From Ciona intestinalis (taxonomy: Eukaryota; Chordata; Ascidiacea; Phlebobranchia; Cionidae), in assembly GCF_000224145.3 (NCBI RefSeq), contig NC_020169.2:416257-480256 (forward strand): a stretch of DNA of 64,000 bases. Direction: 5' to 3'. The position numbers and the translations under genes were made by a program. Positions 38,801 to 49,000 of the stretch are shown here, in pieces (the first letter of the stretch is position 1; each line of letters opens with the position of its first letter). The notes beneath the pieces were generated by a model. It was not told the DNA's origin and made no database searches. It was given only the letters and a program-made list of their open reading frames with translations.

Positions 38801-40784
38801 AAGACAAATTACTACAAAGTTGTATATAACCAAAGATGCAAGTTCGTTAGAATAAACTCAGGTTCATTTATTAATAACACTCAGGGTAATTTATTAATAG
38901 AGTCACAGTGAAAGCATACAAACCTTTGCAAGTCCCATGTGCTTGTTCGTTTTGGGATGATGGTATACACGTACTCTTTCAAGTTTTCCATACTTAGAAC
39001 ACATTTGTTCCATGAACTGTTTGGTGATATTATCGTTTAATTTTGAAAAGGTTACTTCTCTTGGTGGTACATCACCAGTGTAGTTCTCATCCACCTGTAA
39101 GAATAAATCATTTAATCATATCTGATGTTTACGTTGTTACTTTCTACTCCTTCTAGATCATACTACTATTAATGTACATGATTTTTTAAGACATAACTAA
39201 ATGTCATTAATTTATTCACAGTGGCAGCATTAAAACTGGTGTCCTTTTGTAAAAAAAAGTGAGGCTGGTGCAACCCAAAGTTAGTATAGACCAAGTTAGG
39301 AAACGGATTGTAAAACAACGAGTCTTGTTATCCATTGTCTCACGTCTATGACGTCATAGTCGCCACCATTACGGAGCCCACGGCATAGCATTTTATCATT
39401 GCTGGGTGCTGTTTTTCGTTTAAATATTGCGATTTTTTAAAAACCAAGCACTTCTGCGCGTAAAAATGGCTTCCTACTAATGTTATATCTTATCACAATA
39501 ATAAACCTCACAAAAATAATCAACTTTTATTTATTGAACACTCAATCGATTCAAGAGTAAAAAAACAGAAAATATCAAGTTTACTAACCAAAAACATAAA
39601 AGAACGTGTTTAAAATATAAAAATACAAACAAAAACGCATAACATTACCACAAACTGGTGTATCTAGCTGCAGTTTTGCATGTAAATTCCCGTGATTTTA
39701 CTTTTTGGCTCACAAACTCAACGCGTATACCCGGCAACGAAACTTAAGGTATCTTTGTAAAATTTGCCTAATATCGAAGTGACATTGAGGAAAACAATAC
39801 TGAGTTACTATTTTTGGTCCTCTGCTTGAATTAGTAAGCTACCTTTTCTGTGTTCAGGGTCTTTATGAAATCGGAAAACACGAACACCTTATCTGCTAGT
39901 ACTTAAGCAGTTGGGAGCTGCATGTCCACTCATGTTGGATTATAAATGTAGTAAAGAATGGCTCTGTAGGTTCGTAGGTATGATCATATATTATTATGTA
40001 AACTAAGCTGATTGCTGCTAGTCTTAATCGCCAACGTAAAGTACCCTGTTAAACCACACTGTACGCCGAAAACCAGTCAAAATACTAATTTACTCCACAT
40101 TAATTCCTAGATTTAATATTATATAACAAGGTTTATATTAGAAATTATATTTTATATGTTAAAACAACCGCTATATGTGTTTTCTAGCTTTGTATCGCTT
40201 ACAAGAACTAAATGAACACATGCCGACCATGCATTTGTATAGGCGATTTACGCTTTGTGGGCTCCGTAATGGCGGACACGAGCGCCGTTTCCCAACTTGG
40301 TCTATACTAACTTTGGTGCAACCATGCCGAATATATATATTTTAAAACAAAACTTATTCACACAAATAGTATATCAACTTAAATTGGAAGGAACATCCTA
40401 AATTAACAGGTATTATAGAAAAACTAAACTTAAATCATGCCTTATATCTTGGTACAGGAAGATCAATTCTTTCTTTTCGACTCCATAATCTTGATACTCT
40501 TGCACGTGGATCACGAACAGCAACAGGTGCTTGTCCATGGTTCTGTATAGAATGTGTACAATCACAAAACCAATTATTTAATATAACAACATGAGTACAT
40601 GACTATGGAAGATTCACTAATTAACCGTTATTAAAACACATTCTTATAACCAGTTCCAACATACCTCACAGCTGTATTCTGTTCCATTAAACCGAACCAA
40701 CTTTTCCTGTCCTTTTTTTAGTTGGGGATCAACTATTACTTTGAAATTACCACGAAATGCGGCTGCAGGTTGTTGCTTCTTCAT
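24566..40784 (-). CDS. SETD1: SETD1 (Set1/COMPASS histone H3 lysine-4 methyltransferase), complete, 26 exons
   Basis: This is the catalytic subunit of the Set1/COMPASS complex in the nucleus; it transfers methyl groups from SAM to H3K4. Joining 26 exons gives 5,796 nt (1,931 codons plus stop TAA at 24566-24568) with consistent phase. Order: N-terminal SETD1 segment (about 1-75), RRM (about 84-165), Arg/Ser/His-rich exon 7 (252-718), a conserved internal motif ([14 protein letters not shown]...WWDE, exon 12), acidic linkers, N-SET (about 1540-1710), the WIN motif GCARSEGFY that binds WDR5, SET (about 1790-1910) and post-SET with [13 protein letters not shown] at the C-terminus. The RRM plus WIN, SET and post-SET identify SETD1 rather than MLL/KMT2A-D. 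Tunicate SETD1 may be pro-orthologous to vertebrate SETD1A and SETD1B. Part of the gene is present twice in this assembly; only one set of exons 14-18 was used in the count, and exon 19 was taken from copy 1. Confidence 0.95.
25207..25400 (-). mobile_element. GATGGGACACC-family inverted-repeat element (SETD1 intron 24)
   Basis: Begins GTAGGGTGGGGGAAGATGGG and ends CATCTTCCCCCACCCTACTA. It lies in reverse relative to most other copies: the CTGATCGTGTTTTAAAC and AACGGTCTATGGGAGTCGTG signatures come first. This is one of the best-preserved copies and shows the near-perfect terminal inverted repeat flanked by TA-rich sequence. Confidence 0.88.
27020..29977. repeat. Duplicated SETD1 segment, copy 1 (probable unmerged contig end)
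   Basis: Near-identical to 30103-33054 (offset 3,081 bp, dropping to 3,063 after an 18-bp indel near 28960). It runs exactly up to the N gap. Differences are scattered single bases, the 18-bp indel and a variable CTAACC-type simple repeat (about 29366-29386): the pattern expected for two alleles. Confidence 0.93.
27076..29625 (-). other. SETD1: SETD1 exons 14-19, copy 1 (proximal contig end)
   Basis: Equivalent exons: 29513-29625, 29079-29209, 28587-28752, 28213-28334, 27501-27855, 27076-27230. Exon 19 is intact here (TACAG|GTAAAA) and joins the downstream half of the gene. Against copy 2 I see few coding changes: exon 15 Pro versus Ala (DVEPLIG/DVEALIG), exon 17 Met versus Leu (RRMSTV/RRLSTV), and several silent ones. 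A naive gene model would count these exons twice. Confidence 0.88.
29978..30102. other. Assembly gap, 125 N, between the two SETD1 copies
   Basis: The N run separates the end of copy 1 (...GAAATTACCA) from the start of copy 2 (GAGTCAAGTTAGATG...). Same length as the 8118-8242 gap, so it is likely a placeholder rather than a measured distance. Confidence 0.97.
30103..33054. repeat. Duplicated SETD1 segment, copy 2 (probable unmerged contig start)
   Basis: It starts at the first base after the gap and ends where its match in copy 1 meets the gap (...GAAATTACCA). It contains the same exons 14-19 and introns as copy 1. Confidence 0.93.
30311..32702 (-). other. SETD1: SETD1 exons 14-19, copy 2 (distal contig end)
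   Basis: Exons 14-18: 32590-32702 (acidic, [20 protein letters not shown]), 32142-32272 (KR/K-rich, [19 protein letters not shown]), 31668-31833, 31294-31415, 30582-30936 (Pro/Ser-rich). Exon 19 begins at 30311, but at its 3' end one C of the donor context is missing (TACAGTAAAA here, TACAGGTAAAA in copy 1), and the copy stops at the gap soon after. This copy joins the upstream half of the gene (exon 13) continuously. Confidence 0.88.
33053..37625 (-). other. SETD1: SETD1 central region (exons 7-13)
   Basis: Exon 7 (36226-37625, 1.4 kb) encodes an acidic, Ser-rich half and then a strongly basic Arg/Ser/His/Pro half with repeated RSP motifs ([19 protein letters not shown]). It is of low complexity and probably disordered. 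Exons 8-11: 35769-35965 (RS-like, RPRSRSPK), 35209-35393, 34877-35028 (AACAGCAG tandem acceptor, one optional Gln), 34282-34376 (Pro/Trp-rich). Exon 12 (33346-33963) carries PPPPPGW and the conserved SETD1 motif [20 protein letters not shown] followed by EAWWDEQ. Exon 13 is 33053-33178, acidic, ending almost at the edge of the duplicated block. Confidence 0.88.
37867..40784 (-). other. SETD1: SETD1 N-terminal segment and RRM (exons 1-6)
   Basis: Exons: 40665-40784 (ATG at 40782-40784; [16 protein letters not shown]), 40441-40542 ([20 protein letters not shown]), 38924-39094 ([21 protein letters not shown] core), 38672-38771, 38150-38300, 37867-37978. The exon 2 to exon 3 junction (LPVPRYK|VDENYTG) matches SETD1 proteins, but the donor reads AAG|GCATGA: a GC-AG intron unless the assembly has a T-to-C error. 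The same intron 2 carries a 1,040-bp hAT-like insertion. Confidence 0.9.
39276..40315. mobile_element. Non-autonomous hAT-like DNA transposon (SETD1 intron 2)
   Basis: A 1,040-bp element with about 31-bp terminal inverted repeats differing at one base: left starts CAAAGTTAGTATAGACCAAG, right ends CTTGGTCTATACTAACTTTG. It is flanked by a perfect 8-bp direct repeat GTGCAACC (39268-39275 and 40316-40323). The inner ends also pair (ATTACGGAGCCCAC with its complement). An 8-bp target-site duplication with CA...TG ends is typical of the hAT superfamily. I see no transposase frame. Confidence 0.88.
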
Positions 40785-41041
40785 TGTTCATTTGTAATAT
40801 ACAGCAAATATATTTTGAAGCATTCTGGCTGCAAAGCAGCACATTTTGCTCACAACTTTTGAATCTGAGTAAGATGGTAAAAAATTACATTTAAACGACT
40901 AGTGGTAACTTTTAACTTCAAACTAAAAGTATACAGTACAAATTAAAGGTATTTATAAAACACAATACATCAGGGCATCAGGGGGTCCCTTAATTAGTGC
41001 ATGTCCGTTATGTCCACTATGTCCCCTATGTCTACAATATT

Positions 41042-41219
41042 CAGCATAGAGCCTGATGCCCGGTTCCTTTAATTAGAGCATGTACGCTATGTCCACAATA
41101 TTCACTTCACTATGTCCCCTATGTCTACAATATTCATTACATAGTGGACATAGCGAATATTGCGGGCGAACATGGTGGACATAGTGAAGTGAAGGAACCG
41201 GGCATCAGGCTCTATGCTG
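41042..41219. repeat. Foldback (long inverted repeat)
   Basis: Perfect 27-bp arms: CAGCATAGAGCCTGATGCCC... at 41042-41068 and its reverse complement at 41193-41219. The loop has many TATGTCC/GGACATA words, some also inverted, and TATGTCCCCTATGTCTACAA occurs both before and inside the structure. A partial copy (GGGCATCAGG..CCCTTAATTAG) lies just upstream at about 40970-41041. Probably a foldback mobile element. Confidence 0.75.
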
Positions 41220-41927
41220 CGCTAGAATATAATGCTATGTAATATTATTAAAACAATGCCACATAATATCCACATTTCGGATAAAAAACTAATCGAAATT
41301 GAGTATTTATTAGTGAAAGGACAAAAATATACAATCTTGCAACATGGTTAAATACATATTGACTGTGTCGTCTGTATTTACGCGACAATGAGAATTATGT
41401 ATTATAGGATATTGCATTCTACCGCCACTATTATAAGCTTGTTTTTTTATATAAATACATTAACTACTAATGGAGCACCTCACAACTGTATACACACGAC
41501 ATTCGTAACATCAATTGTAAGTAAAACGCATTGTAAATATTTTACCGAACGTTAAATAAATCGATTAAATTTGGAAAATAAATGTCTAAATAATTTTGTA
41601 GTAATAAACCATTAATTATAGAAATTATAATAACGTACAATATCGATATTCAAAGGCAGAAACAGATACTTTTTATTTTTTAACTTCCAAAACACAAAAC
41701 CGAGAATAAGAAAATTAAACCACAGTACTTTAAAAAATTAGACAATCGACCTTTAGCTGTGCGATCCCAAATTGCATTGGTCCCACGATCGTTTAATAAA
41801 AAAGATCGATTAAATGTGAGTTTATCATCGCGTGGCGAAGCAACGACAACAGTGATGACTAACTTTTTGCTGAAAAGTTGTTACCACATATGTAACTTTT
41901 ATGGGTGGGTATTCGGTATATCGAGAG

Positions 41928-42105
41928 TCATAGAAGCACCGCTGACTTTGAATCAGAGTCCGTATATAAACATACGGTATATAAACATACGGACTCTGCT
42001 TTAAATAAATTTATTTTTCTTTAAATAAATTTATAATTCATAGAAGCACCGATGACTTTGATTCAGAGTCCGTATGTGTTTATATACGGACTCTGCTTTG
42101 ACTAA
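41928..42105. repeat. Two related palindromes in direct repeat
   Basis: CATAGAAGCACCG(C/A)TGACTTTG occurs twice about 111 bp apart, each time followed by a palindrome with arms CAGAGTCCGTA and TACGGACTCTG (41954-41998 and 42064-42095). The first palindrome has a duplicated centre (TATATAAACATACGG). Possibly remnants of a short inverted-repeat element. Confidence 0.7.
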
Positions 42106-42420
42106 ATTTATTCCATTTCTTCGGTCACGATAATGAAGAACGGGAGAGTTTACAAAAGCGAACAGACAGGCAGTAACAGTAAAACAACAGTTGTTAAAAC
42201 TTAAGACACGCTTATTAATAAAAAAGGGAAAGAAATAATTGTTTGAATAAAAAATGTGATCGTTACACCAAAGAGATAAAAATCTCTTCGGTTACACCTT
42301 AAGGACTTTGGGTATATCAACTCCTATGTTAGTTATGTTTTTGTTTTTCAGAGCCTAAAAAACTGGTTTACAGACTATTTTTTTTGTTTTGGGATGTATA
42401 ATCAGAGTATACTAAAAATA

Positions 42421-43750
42421 TAGTTGGGTGGGGGAAGATGGGACACTGTCAGACAAGACTTGTTTTTAATTTTCTTTTTACGGACCCCCATTTAATGATA
42501 ATCAGGAAAGTAAGGTTACAGAATTATTCGACAGTGTTATCACGACTTTATAAATCGCCCGTCAAAGCTGATTACTATTTTTAAATATTAAAAAATATAT
42601 GTAAAATAGAAACAGTATACTTTAAACAGGTAAAAAGTTGCGAAATAATAAGGTGCTATTTTTTAATGCTCTCTAAATCATAGTAAAGCCAATGATTTTT
42701 TTAGTTTGCGTGTGCGAACGATTAAACCAGTTTCATAGCTTCATAAAACAACCTTATATTTCGTACAGTTTGATTTTGTCTCATAAAACTAGTTTTAGTT
42801 TTGTTAAAAAAACACTGGAATATAAGCATGAAGAAAATAGGAAGGGGTCAATATGACTTTTTTTGAGATAAAAACAACAAAAAAATATCGGCTTAACGTT
42901 ATATGTATGAAGTTTACATGGCAAAGAAACTAGCACAGCCTGTTAAACTCGGTAGGTTAACTACAAGTAGCAGAATACTGCAAATGTAAATATATTTCAA
43001 TTTAGAGTCCCATCTTCCCCCAAATTGTAGTTTTGTATGTTTTCATTGCCAAACTTTGAAAGATTTGCTTTTAATTTAGTAATTTATACCTCAGGGGATT
43101 TTCAACTATAAGATACTGATATAATACAGAGATAATATTTTGAAAATATATTCGAAATTTGGTCATTTGCACTTGGTGATAATTTGTAAGAAGTGGCTTG
43201 TGCCAAAAACAGAGTAGTAATATCCAATTCGTAGCAAAAATAAAAGCTTTATCAATAGTTATTATCAATTTTCTGTTATTACAAGTTCATGTAAATTTGT
43301 AGGATACAATATTTATCCTATAATGTTCGAACATTATCCATTGGCGTTCAAACAATACCAATTGTTATGCAATAATATAATGTATATAGGTAACATGTTA
43401 AAAACTATAGCAGTAGAGCAAGAAAATGAATGTTTAGATTTAATTTTCAAAGCGTACAGTATTATTTCGTGTTATTTACGTATATTCCTATTTATAAATA
43501 CACTTAATAATCAAAATTAACAATGATTTTAAACTGTCCCATCTTATCCTGTGTGTTTTGAAATTTGTAAAATTTCACCTGTTGTGCGGATCGCTAAATA
43601 ACTCTTCGTGTGTTTTATTATATTTTATTAAAGTGGTGTCAATTAATAAAGGAATGATGGTACTAATTCGTGGTATTACCCAAAAACCGTCATCTATTTT
43701 GATTTTGGAAACATTTGGCAATATGTGTGTCCCATCTTCCCCCATTGTAA
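42421..43750. mobile_element. Long or composite GATGGGACAC-family element(s)
   Basis: Starts GGGTGGGGGAAGATGGGACA at 42426; a matching inverted end GTCCCATCTTCCCCCA occurs at 43009 and again at 43730, with a third partial end (GTCCCATCTTATCC) at 43537. This suggests a 0.6-kb long form, possibly joined to a second element of about 0.2-0.7 kb. The interior is AT-rich and does not resemble the 190-bp short copies. No coding frame. Confidence 0.6.
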
Positions 43751-44345
43751 TATATATAGAAAATTAAAGTTATTGTAGAATCCTACAACTTACGTCACGA
43801 CCAATCCCGGGCCAGCACGTGACAATTTTAGAATATAGACAATTAGCGTCATTGTTACGCATTTCTTCATTTTATCTGTGTCGGACATTTTTTAATTTAT
43901 AGTTAGATGTCAGTGCGTGCCTATACTGTATTAGTGTCTGCTGTATTAGAATATTTATTACTTTATGTGTCTAACCACTGATTCTATTTGAATAAGGTGA
44001 TAAGTGCGTATTTGTTTTGTTGTTTCCCGTACCCGTTGGCCTACTTAGTCACAATTTGAAAACCTCTTTAGTACTCGTCACTCGTCAGTACTGTTCAGTC
44101 CCCCACCAACGTGTAATAAACTTCAAGCAAGAGTCAGAGTGTATTTTCATATGGACTTTTTTCGATTTAAATAGAAGCCATATTACGGGGTTTGGGTGCA
44201 GGGCCGCGCCCTTTAAGACCGCCGTAACATCGTTTTCAAATTACTTAGTTCAATTTCCCATTCCCGTATCCAGTGATTCCAGCAGTACGATAGTCCCGCA
44301 TAGCCATGGCATCTGTTCCCGCCCGTATTCCCGACGTCCTCAAAT

Positions 44346-44395
44346 NNNNNNNNNNNNNNNNNNNNNNNNNNNNNNNNNNNNNNNNNNNNNNNNNN
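44346..44395. other. Assembly gap, 50 N
   Basis: N run immediately before a 286-bp tandem repeat array; the array probably extends into the gap. Confidence 0.98.
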
Positions 44396-45136
44396 GATTC
44401 AAGTTATGACCATACTTGTTTGTATTCTGAACCCATCCCCGCACTTTTTTGAAGAAAATGATGTTTCATTTTTTAGGTATTACGTAGCGCTGTAACATAT
44501 TCGAAGCTGGATCGGGAGAAAATTCTATAAATATATTTTTATGACGAATATTAATATTCAGTTATAAAAAAAAGTTGAAATTAATTTTTTTTTTCGATGG
44601 GGATAACATGTGAGTGACCTACATAGATGTATGCGTAAGTTATATTTTCGCCGAAATATTTTAAAATTTAAGACTTGTATGATTCGGGTTATGACCCTCA
44701 TACTTGTTTGTATTCTGAACCCTTCCCCGCACTTTTTTGAAGAAAATGATGTTTCATTTTTTAGGTATTACGTAGCGCTATAACATATTCGAAGCTGGAT
44801 CGGGAGAAAATTCTATAAATATATTTTTATGACGAATATTAATATTCAGTTATAAAAAAAAGTTAAAATTAATTTTTTTTTCGATGGGGATAACATGCTA
44901 GTGACCTACATAGATGTATGCGTAAGTTATATTTTCGCAAAAAAAATCGAAAATATAATATTTATATGATTCAAGTTATGATCATACTTTTTTATATTTA
45001 ACATCTATCCCCGCACTTTTTTAAAGAAAATAATGTTTCATATTTTAGGTATCACTTAGCGCTATAACATATTCGAAGCTGGATCGGGAGAAAATTCTAT
45101 AAATATGTTTTTATGACGAATATTAATATTCATAAT
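44396..45136. repeat. Tandem repeat, about 286-bp unit, 2.6 copies
   Basis: Units start GATTC(A/G)(A/G)GTTATGA at 44396, 44681 and 44968. Shared blocks include CCCCGCACTTTTTTGAAGAA, TAACATATTCGAAGCTGGAT and CGATGGGGATAACATG. The third copy is cut short. The first two copies are the more alike. Satellite-like, with no coding potential. Confidence 0.88.
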
Positions 45137-46059
45137 TAATATTTTTTCGAATTTTAAATTTTTCATTTTAGAATCGGTACCGCTGGGGTTTAGTTAGTAC
45201 AGTGTCCAAATTTTAGGTTAGTGGTACCAGTAGAAGGTATCGAAAAAGGCCGCTAGAATATCTGTATTCTAGGATCACCTTGGTCTTAGAAGAAGGTTTA
45301 TGCAATTAAGACATGGCTACATGTGCTGCGTAAGGGGTATACGTGAAACGACTTTTAGCTGCAGATTTAAAATACCAACAGACAACATGTTATCAGTAAA
45401 CAAAACAGTACAAGTGTTCGTGATAAAAAATATATATATACATGATAACCATCAGGGGCAAGGTTTTAAAGGCGTATATAACGTTTTTTTTTAGTTCATA
45501 AAAGCTAAGGCGAATTGGCTTCTCCGATTATGTAATAAACACTTATTCTGCGTGTCATCTAGACGGTAACTTATAAAATATTCATTATAACATATACAGC
45601 AACTCAATCAAACATTTAAGATGTGGCTTGGCATACTTGTGTATGGTTTGTTGTATGGTTAATACGTACATTCCTATTGTAAACATTAAGTCAAATATAC
45701 GGCGCAAGATAATCTCCACACAGAACAAACTTGAGGTTAAACAAATATTTTAAAGCGAGTATTATTTTAAAACCCTAATTATAAATAATTTGCAGCAAAT
45801 TTAAATTTAATTCCAAACAAACCAGGCAAGCGACTTAGGTTGAGGTTGATTGCCTGATTAGAGTGAACATAATCATTAGAATTTGCTGCGACACAGACGG
45901 ATCTTAAGGTAGATTCATAAAATTTTAAAAAGTTTCCTTAATTTTAGCCTCACTTAAAATCATTAGTTCATCGTGTTTAAGATTTTGTTTCAAAGCATTG
46001 GGATCTTTAAATGCACTGCTTAATTTAACACGTGGCATCTATTACCCTTTTTCAAAATT

Positions 46060-49000
46060 ATGGTTGATTTTTGGATGGCCCGTTGTGTAATCATTCCTCT
46101 GTATAACAGAAACGAAGGGGAAGACATCAGTATGAAGATAAACGATACACATTTGCATGAAGAAAACTGTGATAAAGTTGGACGCGAATTAAAAACATAC
46201 TTTGCTGGGATTTTTCTTTTTGTGACTGTAATTGGAATAGTTGGTGAGTTCATTATTAAATTCCACGGCCAACATTGGTTTATAATTATGTTTTAATGAT
46301 GATCATTCCGTAGGTAACGGAGTTTCAGTTGCAGTTCTTGTTAAAAATAACGGTCGAAAAAGCAAGATACTATCCAACGTATACCGACTTTACGTTATTG
46401 CATTAGCGTTTGCAGATAGCGGGGTTTTGATATTTAACGGTATTTTAAGGTGAGTTTATTTATAACTTTACACATATAACTTTTATTAAGAAACTGTAAA
46501 TATATTTTAGACAATAACAACCTATATATATACACTTTTATTTTCATTACTGTTTTTTCAGCATTGTCAAAACTTTAGATAAACTTTGCTACTTTTTTCC
46601 TCTGTATTGCAGTTGTAAAAATGTCAATTAAATAATACTATGTTTTTCATAGATACGTGATTATTTCATTGTTGTATGACCCACATAAACCCAGCTGGGT
46701 GTATGAAGTATACCTGTGTAGATGGCACAGACTGTTCATGCACGGCTCGCATAACTTTGCTGTTTGGCTTTTGGTGGTCATGACTTTTGACAGATTTTTG
46801 GCAGCTTGTCTGCCTTTTACATACAAACGGACAAACCACAGTATAAAAAAAGCAAAAATGGTAGGTAAATGTTAATACAGTAATGTGGTGGTTATTTTAA
46901 ACCACAATAGAGCACTAATAAATAACACGTGCGTTACTGAACAATACAAAACATCATAATATAATTGTTTCTACGAGCGTATAGTGTTTCTAAGAGTTTT
47001 TCCACCGGAGCTATCACGCTGCTGATTGGCAAAACGGTACTACGTACTTGCCTAATTTAAATAGGCTTGTTATATACTTTAATCAGTAAATCTCTTGAGA
47101 TGTTAACGTTTTATTGGGATCTTTACCACCGTGAGCATTGGGTCGATTTTAGTTTTTCTACAACACACGTACAAATGACATATAGGCTACACATGTCAAC
47201 GGCGATAAACTTATGACTATTGTATAATTGCATTAGTCTAACTATCGACATTTACTAAATGGGAAATTATTGATGCTCTTACAATCCAACAACCTTGTAT
47301 TGGTTAGAACGTGGTTAGACGCTTAATCAATGGAAAAATGTGTTGTTATGCTATATACTTACCAGCATTGTATATTTACTGTTTAGTAAATTAGGGTATT
47401 ATATAATATACACTAATTAGACTTTTTTTAGATTATAATAGCAGTTTGTGTACTTTCGTTCCTATTTGCGGCACCTTACCTACTTGCTGGTGGTGTTTTT
47501 GAATCGAAACATGGTGGTGGTCTGCACGTGGCTGAAATATTCATGAAACCGAGTGAGAATGAATCAAAAAACGTGATTTTTAGTAACGATGATCGATTAC
47601 ATGGTACATTGAACACCACTGATTCTAAGATGAAGTAAGTTATATGAATAAATATTTATATATATTATGGTTCTCAGGTACTCTGTTGTGTTAGCCCATA
47701 AAAGGCGCATACCAACGAAAAGTGGAAAAAAAGAAAAGAAAAAAGTAGGTTGGGGGAAGACGGGACACTTTTGGCACATAAAGTCTAAGTACCTGATCGT
47801 GTTTTAAATAATTAACAACGGTCTATAGGAGTAAAAATACGATTTTATAATTGTTTCAATTTTCTTTGTTTACTACCAAATGGGATGAGAAAAGAAAATG
47901 AAAAGGTCTCGCACGTTCTCTGAACCTACTATATATTTCCCTTTTCCTTAATTACATTCTTTTCTAATTCAAGTTCAGTTATTAAATGTGAGGCTGTTCA
48001 AAACAAATTTGTAGCTTCAACATCCCACAAAGAGTTCCACAACACTGAACGAATTTTATTTTATTCTCTATTTATTTATTTTAGGTTGGTATTCGGGTGT
48101 TCGTTGATGGCTCGGGTTTCTCCAGATACAGCATATCTCATAAACCTGATCCTGCACGTTTGCGTTGCTTTTTTGATCCCTTATGTTATCATCATACTTT
48201 TAAACGCGGCAATATTTCGAAAGTTAAATTGTCAACCCAATAGCTCGGTTATGGTGCGATCGCGCCGACGAATGAACAGAAAGATTACGGTTGGTATAAT
48301 GTGATACGTGTTCTGTGTTATTGAGCACGTTAGTGGTCATATAGATCCTTTTTCGTCGAACAGTTGTTCTTGTGGTTGTTGTTGTTTTTTTCGTGACTTT
48401 TTTTCCGCACTCATCTCAATTCTTAATTCTAGCATTTTTCTTTATTCTATTGATTGAAATCAAATCATAATATATATTTATAATTTTTAGACTAAATTTT
48501 CAGATTTAAAACCGCACGATGAGCGATTAATTAACGATTACTTTCCTCATGCACTTTACATAGCGGAAACACTGTCTGGGAGTTTGGCGGAAAACGACGG
48601 CACGTGTTGTATCCACACAACGATTCACGAATGAATCAAACTATTAGCATTTAAGTGGGGACGCATTAAATGCACTACTCCTATACCGTATTATCATTAA
48701 TCGTAATTGAAACATCATTTTTAATTCAACATCATATGATTAATATTAACTTTTAACATTACCTAATTACTGCGTAATTACGGTTTGTCAAAGTTCATGA
48801 AAACAAACGTTTTTAGGGGCCACGACAACGTTAACTAGTGTAAGTTTACAATAAACACATGGTGAAGGAGTTGTACAAAGCGTATTTACACATATTCTTT
48901 ACCAATCACTCAATCCTCATATACGTCATAAGTTTCATTAGTTGTAATACATGTATAAATACATTCTGCCTACTGCTCCACAATCACCAATGGCGACTAG

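Larger units (their letters stand above)
40785..46059. other. Gene-free, repeat-rich region between divergent SETD1 and GPCR genes
   Basis: No exon could be supported here. It holds the SETD1 promoter side and the GPCR upstream sequence, and the foldback, palindromes, long GATGGGACAC elements, N gap and tandem repeat listed separately. The stretch 45137-46059 and the rest of the interval show only AT-rich sequence. Confidence 0.5.

Noticed and set aside
44017..44345. Plus-strand open frame of about 110 residues running into the N gap
   Set aside because: No recognisable domain. The sequence lies between repeats and the frame is closed by the gap. Possibly a decayed repeat, but nothing supports a gene.
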